Below, one piece after another: positions 1 through 6,877 of a stretch of 30,548 nucleotides of DNA. The position numbers and the translations under genes were made by a program. Source of the DNA: a virus; IMG/VR virus record IMGVR_UViG_3300025009_000313, positions 1 through 30,548 of that record. One strand, written 5' to 3'. Within the stretch, counting starts at the first letter, position 1. Each line of letters opens with the position of its first letter. The notes beneath the pieces were generated by a model. It was not told the origin of the DNA and did not search any database. It saw only the letters and a program-made list of their open reading frames with translations.

Positions 1-86
1 GGATAAAGAACTGTTACGGCTTTGGCCATTCCCGCGACCAAAAAGACTGACAACGCTATTCCTAAAAGATATTTAAAGTATTTCAT
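1..86 (-). CDS. secreted protein, N-terminal fragment (cut by window edge)
   Basis: Only the first 28 codons are visible; the rest lies beyond position 1. The start is the ATG at 86-84. The peptide begins MKYFKYLLGIALSV and continues FLVAGMAKA, a classical signal peptide: a Lys-containing n-region, a hydrophobic core and an A-x-A-like cleavage site. It follows the 75-residue gene at 88-315 by one base, so it belongs to the same structural operon. Its first codons resemble those of that gene (both ATG A(A/G)A TAC TTT AA), as expected if a duplication included the next gene's start. Function unknown; a host-surface or virion role is inference. Confidence 0.55.
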   Translation of the reverse strand, partial: MKYFKYLLGIALSVFLVAGMAKAVTVLY

Positions 87-87
87 A

Positions 88-315
88 TTAGTAATTTTTT
101 CTAAATAATGCTCTTAAAATTGAACCAGTCGGCGGAGCAACAATGAAAGATACGGTTAAACCAGAGAAAGTGTAGTCTTCGCCAAGCGTCTGCGGAGCGC
201 CGTTTAAAACAATAAACAACGAAACGGTCGGATCTGGCGCGACAGATAAAATAAAAGTTTTATTCACTCCATCTATTTCCCCCGACAATTCTATATTGTA
301 ATTAAAGTATCTCAT
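88..315 (-). CDS. small virion-type protein, duplicate of the C-terminal domain of the upstream gene
   Basis: This 75-residue protein is almost entirely one beta-rich domain. Its pattern is D-G-x-N-x-T-F, then P-x-P-T-x-S-L, L-N-G-x-x-Q, D-Y-T-x-S-G and S-F-I-V-A-P-P-T-G-S-I-L-R. That pattern is widespread in phage tail, fibre and neck proteins. The same domain closes the 565-residue protein just upstream, with a near-identical tail (SFIVAPPTGSILRA, then LFRKNY here and FFRYI there). The genes overlap by four bases (ATGA), so translation is probably coupled. The likely role is a free-standing copy of a virion surface domain; the exact place in the particle is unknown. Confidence 0.7.
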   Translation of the reverse strand: MRYFNYNIELSGEIDGVNKTFILSVAPDPTVSLFIVLNGAPQTLGEDYTFSGLTVSFIVAPPTGSILRALFRKNY

Positions 316-521
316 ATATATCTGAAAAATGCTCTTAAAATTGAACCGGTCGGAGGGGCAACAATGAAAGATACGGTCGCTCCCGAAAGCGTATAATCCT
401 CCGTAACAGTCTGCACCGAGCCGTTCATCGTCAAAAGTAGAGAGGCTGTCGGATTGGGAGTATAAGGCAGAACAAAAGTGAGATTTATTCCATCTATATC
501 TCCGGTTAATTCCACGCCATC
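107..521. repeat. tandem duplication of a virion-domain segment
   Basis: Two copies about 221 bases apart (107-297 and 328-521). The first ~56 bases of each differ at three positions; similarity fades further on but the encoded domain is retained. The copies encode the C-terminal domain of the 565-residue protein and the 75-residue protein. Confidence 0.7.
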
Positions 522-2009
522 GGCGAATTGATAAACCACATCGGTAGAAACCACATCGCTTGTCGTTTCTATGTCTAACTGCTCTTCGCCCAATCCGGAT
601 AGCATATCCTCTGCCAAAGGCGGTAAGGTGTTATACGAAAGAGGCATCTCGGAAGACGGATGTTTTCCCTCATACGACTCGTATTTCCTTTCCAACTGGC
701 TTATAAAATTCTCCAATTCTTTCGCGCTTATGCTGACAAAAGAAGAGTTTTGAGCGATAAGAACAACCGCCTCATAGTGAAGTATGCCGATTTCCGTCCG
801 GCCCAAGTTTATATTATCTCCTTTAACCGGAGTATCTTTCCAAGCTCCCGTCGTTCCGTCTGCGAACATTCTGTTGGAATAGTATTCCAAATTATAATGA
901 GAATTTTTTTGGACGGTTATTTTGTCCATTATGACAGTCTGCGATGTGGCCCCGCTATCTAAAATTACTCTAAGCCTCCATTTGACGATATTTGTTATAG
1001 AGGGACTTCCCGTTATATTGGCGCTGGCCATCCAAAAGCGAACCATATTCATTCCATCCACAAAACTATCCCCTATGCTGTCTTCAGTTGAAGTCAAGGT
1101 GTAATAATTTCCCGTATCTGTTTCTAAAACCAATTCCACCCTGTTCACATACGCCGCATTTTCAAAATTCAAAGGAACAACCGCTATTCCTTTTAAATAA
1201 TCCGTAATATCTATGGCCGTGATAGTCTTGCTGACTTCGTTTTGGGTCGCCGCATGCCACTTATGAGTCCCAGTCCCGTCATCCGTTAGGTTTATGGCCG
1301 AACCGCCGGAAGTAAGAGAGAGCTTAAAGGTATCGGTGGTTTTACTAACCACAAAATAAACCGTATTGGCCGACAAACCGGCCGGGAGTGTTGTCCCAGA
1401 AAAAACCATCACTCTGTCGCCGTTTGATAAGCCATGAGCGGCGGAAGTGAGAAAGTCAGTAGTGAAGTCAGTAGTGAAAGCTGTTCCCGATTCCTCCGAA
1501 AATGTCCTTTGGAGCGCGCCTGTTCCATAAACAAAGTCGTGTTCATTCAAAGAAAGAGTTTGGTCGCTTGTTATTCCGGTCGTTGCGTCCATTTCTTCAA
1601 CGGTAATACTGGCCGGAGTTTTAGTGTGGCGTATTATTATAAAACGAACTCCATTTATGTATTCAATGGTATATTTTGACTGGCTGGTGTTTATTTCATT
1701 TTCAACGGCGTAAAAAATCGCCGGAGGCACATACCGGAAAACCCGGCTGTTTTTTTGCTGATTGCCGAATCTTCCGTCATTTTCGTAAATATCCGACGGG
1801 ACTTCAAGGTCGGCCGGACAATAATATATCTGCAAGTCCTTGGCCAGCCCTCCATAAACGGATATTCGGCGCTTTAAAGTTTCCGGATTGATTTTGTCCA
1901 AAACATTATCCGCCGCGCGCCTTAAAATGGCGTAGTAATCAACCGAAAGAGCCGAACCTCCCTCAAATTCGCTCTTTATGTCCGAAATTGTTCTGGCGAC
2001 TGTAATCAT
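312..2009 (-). CDS. virion structural protein (neck, tail or receptor-binding type)
   Basis: 565 residues, no catalytic motif seen. The N-terminal ~120 residues look like a helical adaptor (IKSEFEGG, YYAILRRAADNVLDKINPETLKRR). Near residues 180-255 there is a beta module of the type AAHGLSNGDRVMVFSGTTLPAGL, T-x-Y-F-V, TFKLSL and GG-A-x-x-x-T-D-D-G-T-G-T-H, common in phage structural proteins. A jelly-roll-like middle follows. The last ~70 residues are the duplicated D-G-x-N domain also encoded at 88-315. It lies after the capsid and small decoration-like genes, as head-completion and tail genes do. Start and stop overlap neighbours (TAATG upstream, ATGA downstream). Structural assignment is fairly safe; the precise virion part is open. 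Confidence 0.65.
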   Translation of the reverse strand: MITVARTISDIKSEFEGGSALSVDYYAILRRAADNVLDKINPETLKRRISVYGGLAKDLQIYYCPADLEVPSDIYENDGRFGNQQKNSRVFRYVPPAIFYAVENEINTSQSKYTIEYINGVRFIIIRHTKTPASITVEEMDATTGITSDQTLSLNEHDFVYGTGALQRTFSEESGTAFTTDFTTDFLTSAAHGLSNGDRVMVFSGTTLPAGLSANTVYFVVSKTTDTFKLSLTSGGSAINLTDDGTGTHKWHAATQNEVSKTITAIDITDYLKGIAVVPLNFENAAYVNRVELVLETDTGNYYTLTSTEDSIGDSFVDGMNMVRFWMASANITGSPSITNIVKWRLRVILDSGATSQTVIMDKITVQKNSHYNLEYYSNRMFADGTTGAWKDTPVKGDNINLGRTEIGILHYEAVVLIAQNSSFVSISAKELENFISQLERKYESYEGKHPSSEMPLSYNTLPPLAEDMLSGLGEEQLDIETTSDVVSTDVVYQFADGVELTGDIDGINLTFVLPYTPNPTASLLLTMNGSVQTVTEDYTLSGATVSFIVAPPTGSILRAFFRYI

Positions 2010-2251
2010 TATTTATTGATGTGATCTAACACTCTGGTAAAAACTCTGGTATTTTCATTGAGTTGCCCCATAATGTTGTCCCTAATCTCCCGTTCCAGCG
2101 AACGAAAGGCTTTTTCGTCTTCCACTCTTTCTTTTCTTTCTTCTATACGCTCATGTTTGAGGTGTTTTAAAAAGGTCATTGTTACATAAACCAAAGCCAG
2201 TATTGACACGACCCCTATGCTTAAATTCGGAAGAATGGTTAATATGTCCAT
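2009..2251 (-). CDS. small single-pass membrane protein with coiled-coil tail
   Basis: 80 residues. Residues ~9-29 (LSIGVVSILALVYVTMTFL) form one hydrophobic segment. A highly charged, probably coiled-coil helix follows (HLKHERIEERKERVEDEKAF and onward). This plan resembles small phage holin-, spanin- or haemolysin XhlA-like proteins. However, the better holin candidate sits next to the amidase at 24365-24538, so this one may be a second lysis factor or a membrane-anchored virion assembly protein. The stop overlaps the next start (TAATG). No family recognised with certainty. Confidence 0.55.
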   Translation of the reverse strand: MDILTILPNLSIGVVSILALVYVTMTFLKHLKHERIEERKERVEDEKAFRSLEREIRDNIMGQLNENTRVFTRVLDHINK

Positions 2252-2256
2252 AAGAT

Positions 2257-2553
2257 TTAAAAATGATAAACAAAAACCACTCCGTCGGAAGACACATCCG
2301 CGTCAATCCACAGTTGGTATAAATCCTCAATTTTTATAGTGTAAGAAGCGCCCGGAACAAGCGGAACGCCCCGCCTGGTGGCGGCGGCCGCGACTACGGT
2401 AGAGTCCCCTATGACAATATCACCTGTGTTATCGGATTCGGCGGTAATAGTTACTTCCGAACACCTTGTATTGGCCGAAACCAGCCTTTCGGCCGTTCCC
2501 GCCGCGGCTACGACTTTTCGCCCGTCCCTTGTGTTTGCGTATGTTTCTTGCAT
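2257..2553 (-). CDS. small virion-like protein, paralogue of the 101-residue protein at 3197-3502
   Basis: 98 residues, predicted all-beta. It shares a clear backbone with the protein at 3197-3502: T-A-G-T-A-x-x-L-V-S-A-x-T, then V-x-I-x-A, N-T-x-x-x-V-x-G-x-S-T-V-V-A-A, T-R-R-G, L-x-P-G and S-x-G-V-x-(Y/F)-V-Y. Small beta proteins of this style, with a closing PG and a DA-x-x-S-x-(D/E)-G-V element, are common around phage capsid genes and are usually called hypothetical virion, capsid-stabilising or head-fibre-like. The leader contains ATTATCAAT about 20 bases before the ATG and has no Shine-Dalgarno sequence. A hairpin at 2588-2611 separates it from the preceding gene. Confidence 0.6.
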   Translation of the reverse strand: MQETYANTRDGRKVVAAAGTAERLVSANTRCSEVTITAESDNTGDIVIGDSTVVAAAATRRGVPLVPGASYTIKIEDLYQLWIDADVSSDGVVFVYHF

Positions 2554-2587
2554 AAAATTAAATTAAATTGATAATCTTGGTTCTTAT

Positions 2588-2611
2588 CTTGGCCCCTTTC
2601 AAGGAGCCAAG
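2588..2611 (-). other. intergenic RNA hairpin
   Basis: On the minus strand CTTGGCTCC pairs with GGGGCCAAG: 9 bp, one G-U, 6-base loop. It lies between the stop of the secreted protein (2623) and the start of the 98-residue gene. No U-run follows, so it is not a clear intrinsic terminator. An mRNA-end or processing hairpin is more likely. Confidence 0.5.
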
Positions 2612-2622
2612 TAAAAACCCGA

Positions 2623-3216
2623 TTAGTCGTGGAAGATATTGACAAGCAATACTTCAATGTCCGTGTTGGCTTTTCTGATTAAATTAAACTGCGCGTAATT
2701 TCCCCCATCCGTGTCGCCTATAATGACAGCCGAACTGGTAGCTTTCTTTAATAGCATGCCCGTTCCGCCGGTTAGGGTTAAATCCATGCTCGCCGTAGTA
2801 GTGGCGTTGCGGACGAAAAAAGTTCTCATCATTCCCGCCGTAGGCAAAAAGTTTGAACCCAAAGTGGTTGTAGCAGGAAAAGACAAGGTAGCGTCTTGGA
2901 CATTGAGAGTAACATCAATCATATTCTCGTTGTCAAAGTCCGCCGCCAAAAGAGGCACAACCGTCCCCGTGGTGGATGTGGCTCTTATGCCTCCGCCCTG
3001 CGTAACCGCTCCGCCGACAGTCAATCTGGCTGTGGTCGGGTAGGTAGAAATCACATTGCTTAATCTGGTTAAAAAGATAGGGTTGGTAATAGACGTAACC
3101 GCTTTCGCCAAATTTATCCCGCTTGTGAGCGAGGCAAAGGCGATAACAACGGCCAAGGCTATGAAAAACTTGTTGGTAGCGACAAGTTTTATCTTTTTAT
3201 AAATTGAAGTAAACAT
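2623..3216 (-). CDS. secreted or membrane-anchored Thr/Ala-rich protein in the structural operon
   Basis: 197 residues. The N-terminus (YKKIKLVATNK, then FFIALAVVIAFASL and NLAKAV) is a positively charged segment plus hydrophobic helix, i.e. a signal peptide or anchor. The rest is a predicted beta-rich extracellular domain full of Thr, Ala and Gly (e.g. GGAVTQGGGIRATSTTG, FPATTTLGSNFLPTAGM, ASMDLTLTGGTGMLLKK). The composition is like secreted proteins of Patescibacteria. The start overlaps the preceding gene by 20 bases. A signal peptide is unusual for a phage virion gene, so it may act on the infected cell's surface (e.g. superinfection exclusion) or be recruited to virions after export. Function unknown. 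Confidence 0.6.
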   Translation of the reverse strand: MFTSIYKKIKLVATNKFFIALAVVIAFASLTSGINLAKAVTSITNPIFLTRLSNVISTYPTTARLTVGGAVTQGGGIRATSTTGTVVPLLAADFDNENMIDVTLNVQDATLSFPATTTLGSNFLPTAGMMRTFFVRNATTTASMDLTLTGGTGMLLKKATSSAVIIGDTDGGNYAQFNLIRKANTDIEVLLVNIFHD

Positions 3217-3502
3217 AAGACACTCCCTCTCCGCTTACGACAGCGTCAAGGTATAGCACATTAAGGTCAGTAACACGGAGCGTAACCGACTGCCCCGGAA
3301 TAAGAGCGATGCCTCTTCGTGTTCCCGAAGCGGCGACTACCGTGGAAGCGCCGACTACTACCGTGTCGGTGTTTTCAGGTTTGGCGTTGATTATAACCAA
3401 CCGGCACAATGTGCTGGCTGATACCAAAGCAACTGCCGTTCCCGCCGTAGTAACAGCCTTATGGCCGTCCGCTATGTTTGGGTAAGAGTATTCTTGATCC
3501 AT
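3197..3502 (-). CDS. small virion-like protein, paralogue of the protein at 2257-2553
   Basis: 101 residues, predicted beta-rich, no transmembrane segment. It shares with the 98-residue protein the A-x-x-T-A-G-T-A core, N-T-D-T-V-V-V-G-A-S-T-V-V-A-A, T-R-R-G-I, L-I-P-G and V-S-G-E-G-V-S-Y-V-Y. It sits directly after the capsid gene behind a 14-bp hairpin, where decoration or head-stabilising proteins are often encoded. The start context is TTTAAAACAATTTT-ATG with no Shine-Dalgarno sequence, as in most structural genes here. The two copies flank the secreted protein gene, suggesting duplication followed by insertion or divergence. Confidence 0.6.
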   Translation of the reverse strand: MDQEYSYPNIADGHKAVTTAGTAVALVSASTLCRLVIINAKPENTDTVVVGASTVVAASGTRRGIALIPGQSVTLRVTDLNVLYLDAVVSGEGVSYVYFNL

Positions 3503-3534
3503 AAAATTGTTTTAAATTAACCAATAATCTTTCT

Positions 3535-3566
3535 TGCTCCATTCCGCTCAATAGCGGAATGGAGCA
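3535..3566 (-). other. 14-bp perfect hairpin after the capsid gene
   Basis: TGCTCCATTCCGCT pairs perfectly with AGCGGAATGGAGCA across a 4-base loop. It lies between the capsid gene stop (3575) and the next start (3502). No U-tract follows on the minus strand. It probably stabilises the 3' end of the capsid mRNA or partly attenuates read-through. Confidence 0.6.
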
Positions 3567-3574
3567 GTTGTTTT

Positions 3575-4582
3575 CTAGGAAGTAGCCTTGCTGACCAAGA
3601 TTCCTTTTCCGGAAACCGCGCCTATGCCAAAGCATGCGCGAGCCGTGTAGGACAGAATCCATTTGTCTTGATTGACTTCGGCCGGAGCAACCATCGGGGA
3701 CAGCCAGTTCACATAGTAAGCTTGGAATCTTTCTTCCGGCATTCCATTCAAGGAAGCCAAGAACCAGTAATAGGAAAGGGTGGAATCGGTGGCGTTAAGA
3801 GAAGTAGCGTCAAAATCAATGACAAGGTGCTGGTATTTATCTCGGTAGGTATTTTTGACCCCGGCGTTGGCGTTAGCCGTTCCGCCGATAGATTCTGGAG
3901 AAATTGAACCGAAGAGTCTGGCTACCTTGTTCATCACTACCGCTTTTCGGCTGGTGATAAGGGTGTCCGGCTTCATTTCAATTTTTTGGCCGTAATTGTC
4001 ATAGACATTGTAGCCGAAATAATCTTCCGCCGCCTCCAAAGCCACATTGGTCAAAGAGGGAGCGCCCGAAAGGATGTTGGAGTAAGTCGTGGAAGAACCT
4101 TTCAAGGTATGGGCGGTATCAAAGACGGACTTTGCGTCCCCGACAGTGAGGTCAATGCTGAACCCGCCGTTGTCGGTATAAGCGGTCGCTCCGGTGGCAT
4201 AGCCAAGGAAGTTCCTCATATCCAACTCAATCTTATCCACGATGTCTTTGGCGGTTTGAGAAGCGTATTCCGCCAACTTGTGAGCTTCAAGAGCCTTATA
4301 AGCCTCGCCCGACACCAATCTGGTAATTGATATTGTGCTTCGGACAATATCTTTGTAGTAACCTTGCGCGATGCCCCTTTGAGCCGAAGCTTGGCCCTGA
4401 ACCTTTCTTTCAGCGAATCTCTCTCTGTCCAGTTCGTGTATTCTTTTGGTATCAGATTCCCAACCGGCAGTTTCTTTAATGAATATCCTTCGGACATCCC
4501 CGCCCTTTTGGTGGGTTTCCTTGACGAAAGACTTTCTCACTAAATCCTGTATGGCCGGAACTGACATTGTTGAAATCAACAT
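3575..4582 (-). CDS. probable major capsid protein (HK97-fold type)
   Basis: 335 residues, a normal length for this family. It begins with a helical arm rich in charges (VRKSFVKETHQKGG, ESDTKRIHELDRERFAERK). A long alpha segment follows (YKALEAHKLAEYASQTAKDI, DKIELDMRNFLGY). Then come mixed alpha/beta parts including MKPDTLITSRKAVVMNKVARL, a typical capsid element in which an expected value or residue table precedes a helix, and SYYWFLASLNGMPEERFQAY near the C-terminus. It follows the scaffold and decoration-like genes and precedes neck-like genes, the expected place. It starts at 4582; an ATG five codons later is possible. The leader is A/T-rich without Shine-Dalgarno. Fold assignment rests on context and pattern. 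Confidence 0.75.
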   Translation of the reverse strand: MLISTMSVPAIQDLVRKSFVKETHQKGGDVRRIFIKETAGWESDTKRIHELDRERFAERKVQGQASAQRGIAQGYYKDIVRSTISITRLVSGEAYKALEAHKLAEYASQTAKDIVDKIELDMRNFLGYATGATAYTDNGGFSIDLTVGDAKSVFDTAHTLKGSSTTYSNILSGAPSLTNVALEAAEDYFGYNVYDNYGQKIEMKPDTLITSRKAVVMNKVARLFGSISPESIGGTANANAGVKNTYRDKYQHLVIDFDATSLNATDSTLSYYWFLASLNGMPEERFQAYYVNWLSPMVAPAEVNQDKWILSYTARACFGIGAVSGKGILVSKATS

Positions 4583-4628
4583 AATTAGTTTAAAATTTAG
4601 CTGTTAATAATAGGTCGTTGTCCTTGGA

Positions 4629-5429
4629 TTAGTCTACTTCAATCCAAACAAGAGTAATGACGGCTGAACCGGCTGTTACCAAACCCCAATCGGAACCGGA
4701 AGTAATCAAGACATCCGGAACGACTGCCGCCGTATGCCATTTTGTTCCCGACGGAACGCCTAAATCAACTCCCGCCGCCGCCGTAGTGAAGACTGACGGT
4801 GTGCCGGTAGAGTAGCGGTCTGTGTCGCCTCCTGTGTCGCCGATGATAATCGTCGCCGAAGTATCTCCCGTAAACCCGATAATATCGGTAATCAATGATT
4901 GAACGAATACCGCTCCGGCCGGAATGGTGCAACTAAGAGCAAGAGTCCCGGAAGTGCCTCCTCCATCCACAAAGTCAGTATAAGCGATAGATTGCTGATA
5001 AGTAACATACCGGGCCTTTTCCGAATCGTGGATTCTGAATTTGCCCCGGACTTTCGTGGTGGAAATAATCCTTAAAACTTCCACAGCTTTGGTAAGCTGG
5101 GCGCTGACGCTCAATTCATTCTCGTCTTTAAGGTCAAATTTCTTGTTAGCCATTGATTGAACGGCCGACCCTGTGCCGACATCAAAATCAAACTCGTCCC
5201 CGTCTTGCGGGACATCCACTTCAATCATTGTGTTTGAAGCGTAATCCGAATCGGTGGAAACCACAATTCTCTGGATAAGTCCGACTATTTCAGACCTCGG
5301 AGTAGTCGCGGTTGCTTTGGTTATATAACCCGAAGAATCCTTTGTTACGACATCATTCAAGGCAAACGCCTCCGATGCCGCCTTTTTGAAAGGGTGGATA
5401 TTCGGGCAACCTGTCATTCTTTTGATCAT
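4629..5429 (-). CDS. capsid decoration or cement-like protein
   Basis: 266 residues. The first half (FALNDVVTKDSSGYITKAT, EIVGLIQRIVVSTDSDYA, VDVPQDGDEFDFDVGTGSA) resembles the small beta-barrel of phage capsid cement or DUF2190-like proteins, with its use of value switches such as G-Y-I-x-x-A-T and V-G-L. The second half is a Gly/Thr-rich beta domain ending in a hydrophobic strand (ITLVWIEVD). It is the first gene behind the leader RNA at 5430-5715 and immediately precedes the capsid gene, as cement proteins often do. No Shine-Dalgarno (AAACTTTTTTATG). Role inferred from position and composition. Confidence 0.6.
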   Translation of the reverse strand: MIKRMTGCPNIHPFKKAASEAFALNDVVTKDSSGYITKATATTPRSEIVGLIQRIVVSTDSDYASNTMIEVDVPQDGDEFDFDVGTGSAVQSMANKKFDLKDENELSVSAQLTKAVEVLRIISTTKVRGKFRIHDSEKARYVTYQQSIAYTDFVDGGGTSGTLALSCTIPAGAVFVQSLITDIIGFTGDTSATIIIGDTGGDTDRYSTGTPSVFTTAAAGVDLGVPSGTKWHTAAVVPDVLITSGSDWGLVTAGSAVITLVWIEVD

Positions 5430-5465
5430 AAAAAAGTTTTGCTATTTAATAATGCCAACGCAAAA

Positions 5466-5485
5466 AGCGCCGGTTCTCCGGCGCT
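5466..5485 (-). terminator. terminator-like hairpin directly before the decoration gene
   Basis: Minus-strand AGCGCCGG pairs with CCGGCGCT (8 bp, 4-base loop), followed by TTTT. It lies only 37 bases before the start codon at 5429, so it would have to be bypassed for capsid expression. Confidence 0.6.
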
Positions 5486-5491
5486 ACCAAA

Positions 5492-5520
5492 AAGAGGCAA
5501 CACCGAATATGTTGCCTCTT
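5492..5520 (-). terminator. intrinsic terminator inside the leader
   Basis: AAGAGGCAAC pairs with GTTGCCTCTT (10 bp, 9-base loop), and the minus strand continues with TTTTT counting the stem end. The GGCAAC/GTTGCC core is the same hexamer that begins both upstream 22-base repeats, which allows alternative pairing. Confidence 0.65.
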
Positions 5521-5715
5521 GCTGTTCCGCCTTTCGGCTTGACCGAGGAGCAAACTCGGATTTGTTTAGAGGTGCGTTGCCCATAGGGGCGCGGATATTC
5601 TCCGCTTTAGCAGACCGCCACTGCAAATTTGTTTAAAGGTCGGTTGCCGTTTGAACTTATAGTGTTGAAGGAGTTTCGCCTTTTCAATCCGGCATACCTA
5701 CTTGTATCTGCTGTC

Positions 5716-5762
5716 ATTTTATCAAGCCGAGAATTGTTGTCAAATCCGCCCCCTGTGGATAA
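5716..5762 (-). promoter_or_regulatory. capsid-operon promoter with upstream DnaA-type box
   Basis: -35 TTGACA at 5743-5738 (perfect), 16-bp spacer, -10 TAAAAT at 5721-5716. A perfect TTATCCACA box at 5762-5754 lies 10 bp upstream of the -35. It drives the leader and the capsid, decoration and downstream structural genes. Confidence 0.65.
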
Positions 5763-5765
5763 CTT

Positions 5766-6293
5766 TTATTCCGTTTGAGTTTTATGCAATTTAATCCCTA
5801 GCTCTTTGGCTTTCACTCCGTAATACGAAGCCAAGTCTTTTAGTTTTAGCGGATCGCCGAACTTTTCTTTGGCTAATGTGGATAAAACAACGGCGCACAT
5901 ATTGTTCGCTCTTCGTCCGGCATTTTCCATTATGGCTTGGAATGCTGTCGCCAAGTTTTTACAAATCAAATCTATTTCCCGATACAAAATGCCGTTGTCT
6001 TCCAAGACTTTGGATATTTTCCACTCAATATCTTCATTGGCTTCATTCATTTCTCTTCTCTCGTCGTCGCTTATAAATGTCGGGACATATCGGAACTTGG
6101 ATAATTCGGCAAAAATCAACGGCAAGGCGTTTTGCACCCTCTCGTCGTGTTCTTGTTGGAAAAGATAATCTTCATACGCGCCCTCGGTTATAAGGTCAAA
6201 GTGGTTGAGATTGCAATACTCCGCCAAAACATTATTATTCACCGGCTTGCCCTTAAAATGAGCGAGGGCTTTTTTTATTTCAAGATATTTCAT
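5766..6293 (-). CDS. hypothetical protein, last gene of the terminase-portal-scaffold operon
   Basis: 175 residues, mostly alpha-helical and acidic, no motif recognised. The N-terminal part (KKALAHFKGKPVNNNVLAEY, CNLNHFDLIT) could be a small helical fold. The C-terminal part includes an Arg/Asn-rich helix (ENAGRRANNMCAVVLSTLAK). Its start overlaps the previous stop (TAATG), so it is probably translated with the 188-residue protein. Its stop lies 4 bases before the DnaA-type box of the capsid promoter. Position between scaffold and capsid modules suggests a structural or assembly role, but the sequence does not show it. Confidence 0.6.
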   Translation of the reverse strand: MKYLEIKKALAHFKGKPVNNNVLAEYCNLNHFDLITEGAYEDYLFQQEHDERVQNALPLIFAELSKFRYVPTFISDDERREMNEANEDIEWKISKVLEDNGILYREIDLICKNLATAFQAIMENAGRRANNMCAVVLSTLAKEKFGDPLKLKDLASYYGVKAKELGIKLHKTQTE

Positions 6294-6859
6294 TAGGCAT
6301 TGGCCGCGCTCCCCTCAATCTCTGCGATTGAGCCGTCCGGCAGTTTTATTTTAAAGAAGTAATTGACCATTTTTACTTCCATTTTCACTAATTTGCCCGT
6401 TTCTCTTTGGACAATTTCTCCCTCTTCCCGGATTTTTTCTTTTTGGCTGACGCTTAAAATTTCGCATTTCACTTTTTCGGCCGCCATAAAGTCGGGATAG
6501 ATGACATCCGTAAATTTATCCTCGCCATAAAATTTAACCGGGATTTTATGTGTTTCTATTTCTGTTAATCTGGCCGCGTCATACACCAAAGCTAAATAAG
6601 CCTTGCCGATAGCCACCGCATATTTGCCGTTGATTTGTCTTACTGTCGTTATCGGGTTGCCTTTCTTTTGAGTAATCCTCTCCGGCGTTACGGCCAACAT
6701 GGACTTTAACTGTTGTAATTGGTCGGGAGTCAATTTTCCCATATCAAAAGGTATGGATTCAATAGGTTTCGGTTCGCCCTCCGGGATTTTCTCCTGTTGG
6801 CCCTCGCCTCCCAGCCTCGCCCCTATATCCCCTACGACATCTTTATTTTCTTCTGCCAT
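6293..6859 (-). CDS. hypothetical protein of the head-assembly region
   Basis: 188 residues. An acidic, low-complexity N-terminus (MAEENKDVVGDIGARLGGEG, then EKIPEGEPKP) is followed by an ordered alpha/beta domain (residues ~65-180: TTVRQINGKYAVAIGKAYLA, YFFKIKLPDGSIAEIEG). It contains no catalytic motif I can name. It lies between the scaffold-like gene and the 175-residue gene with a TAATG overlap downstream. It might be a tail-assembly chaperone-like or head-associated protein; this is only positional inference. The leader is A/T-rich without Shine-Dalgarno. Confidence 0.6.
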   Translation of the reverse strand: MAEENKDVVGDIGARLGGEGQQEKIPEGEPKPIESIPFDMGKLTPDQLQQLKSMLAVTPERITQKKGNPITTVRQINGKYAVAIGKAYLALVYDAARLTEIETHKIPVKFYGEDKFTDVIYPDFMAAEKVKCEILSVSQKEKIREEGEIVQRETGKLVKMEVKMVNYFFKIKLPDGSIAEIEGSAANA

Positions 6860-6877
6860 AAATTTAAAATTATTAGT

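Larger units (their letters stand above)
5430..5709 (-). ncRNA. structured 5' leader of the capsid operon with duplicated motif
   Basis: This gene-free stretch is the untranslated leader expected from the promoter at 5716-5743. In the RNA sense it carries two imperfect copies of a 22-base motif, GGCAACCGACCTTTAAACAA (+AT) at 5627-5648 and GGCAACGCACCTCTAAACAA (+AT) at 5560-5581, with 19 of 22 positions equal. Between and after them are short hairpins: GCGGA/TCCGC, GCCC/GGGC, CCGAG/CTCGG and a GAAA-capped GCC/GGC. Two terminator-like hairpins at 5492-5520 and 5466-5485 close it just before the decoration gene. The element looks like a riboregulator or attenuator. I do not recognise a known riboswitch class. 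Confidence 0.55.

Noticed and set aside
2009-2251. Main holin of the phage
   Set aside because: It lies in the structural region away from the amidase; the 57-residue protein coupled to the amidase is a better candidate.
5430-5715. Known riboswitch (c-di-GMP, cobalamin or THF type)
   Set aside because: Some words look similar, but the conserved cores of these classes are not present in order.
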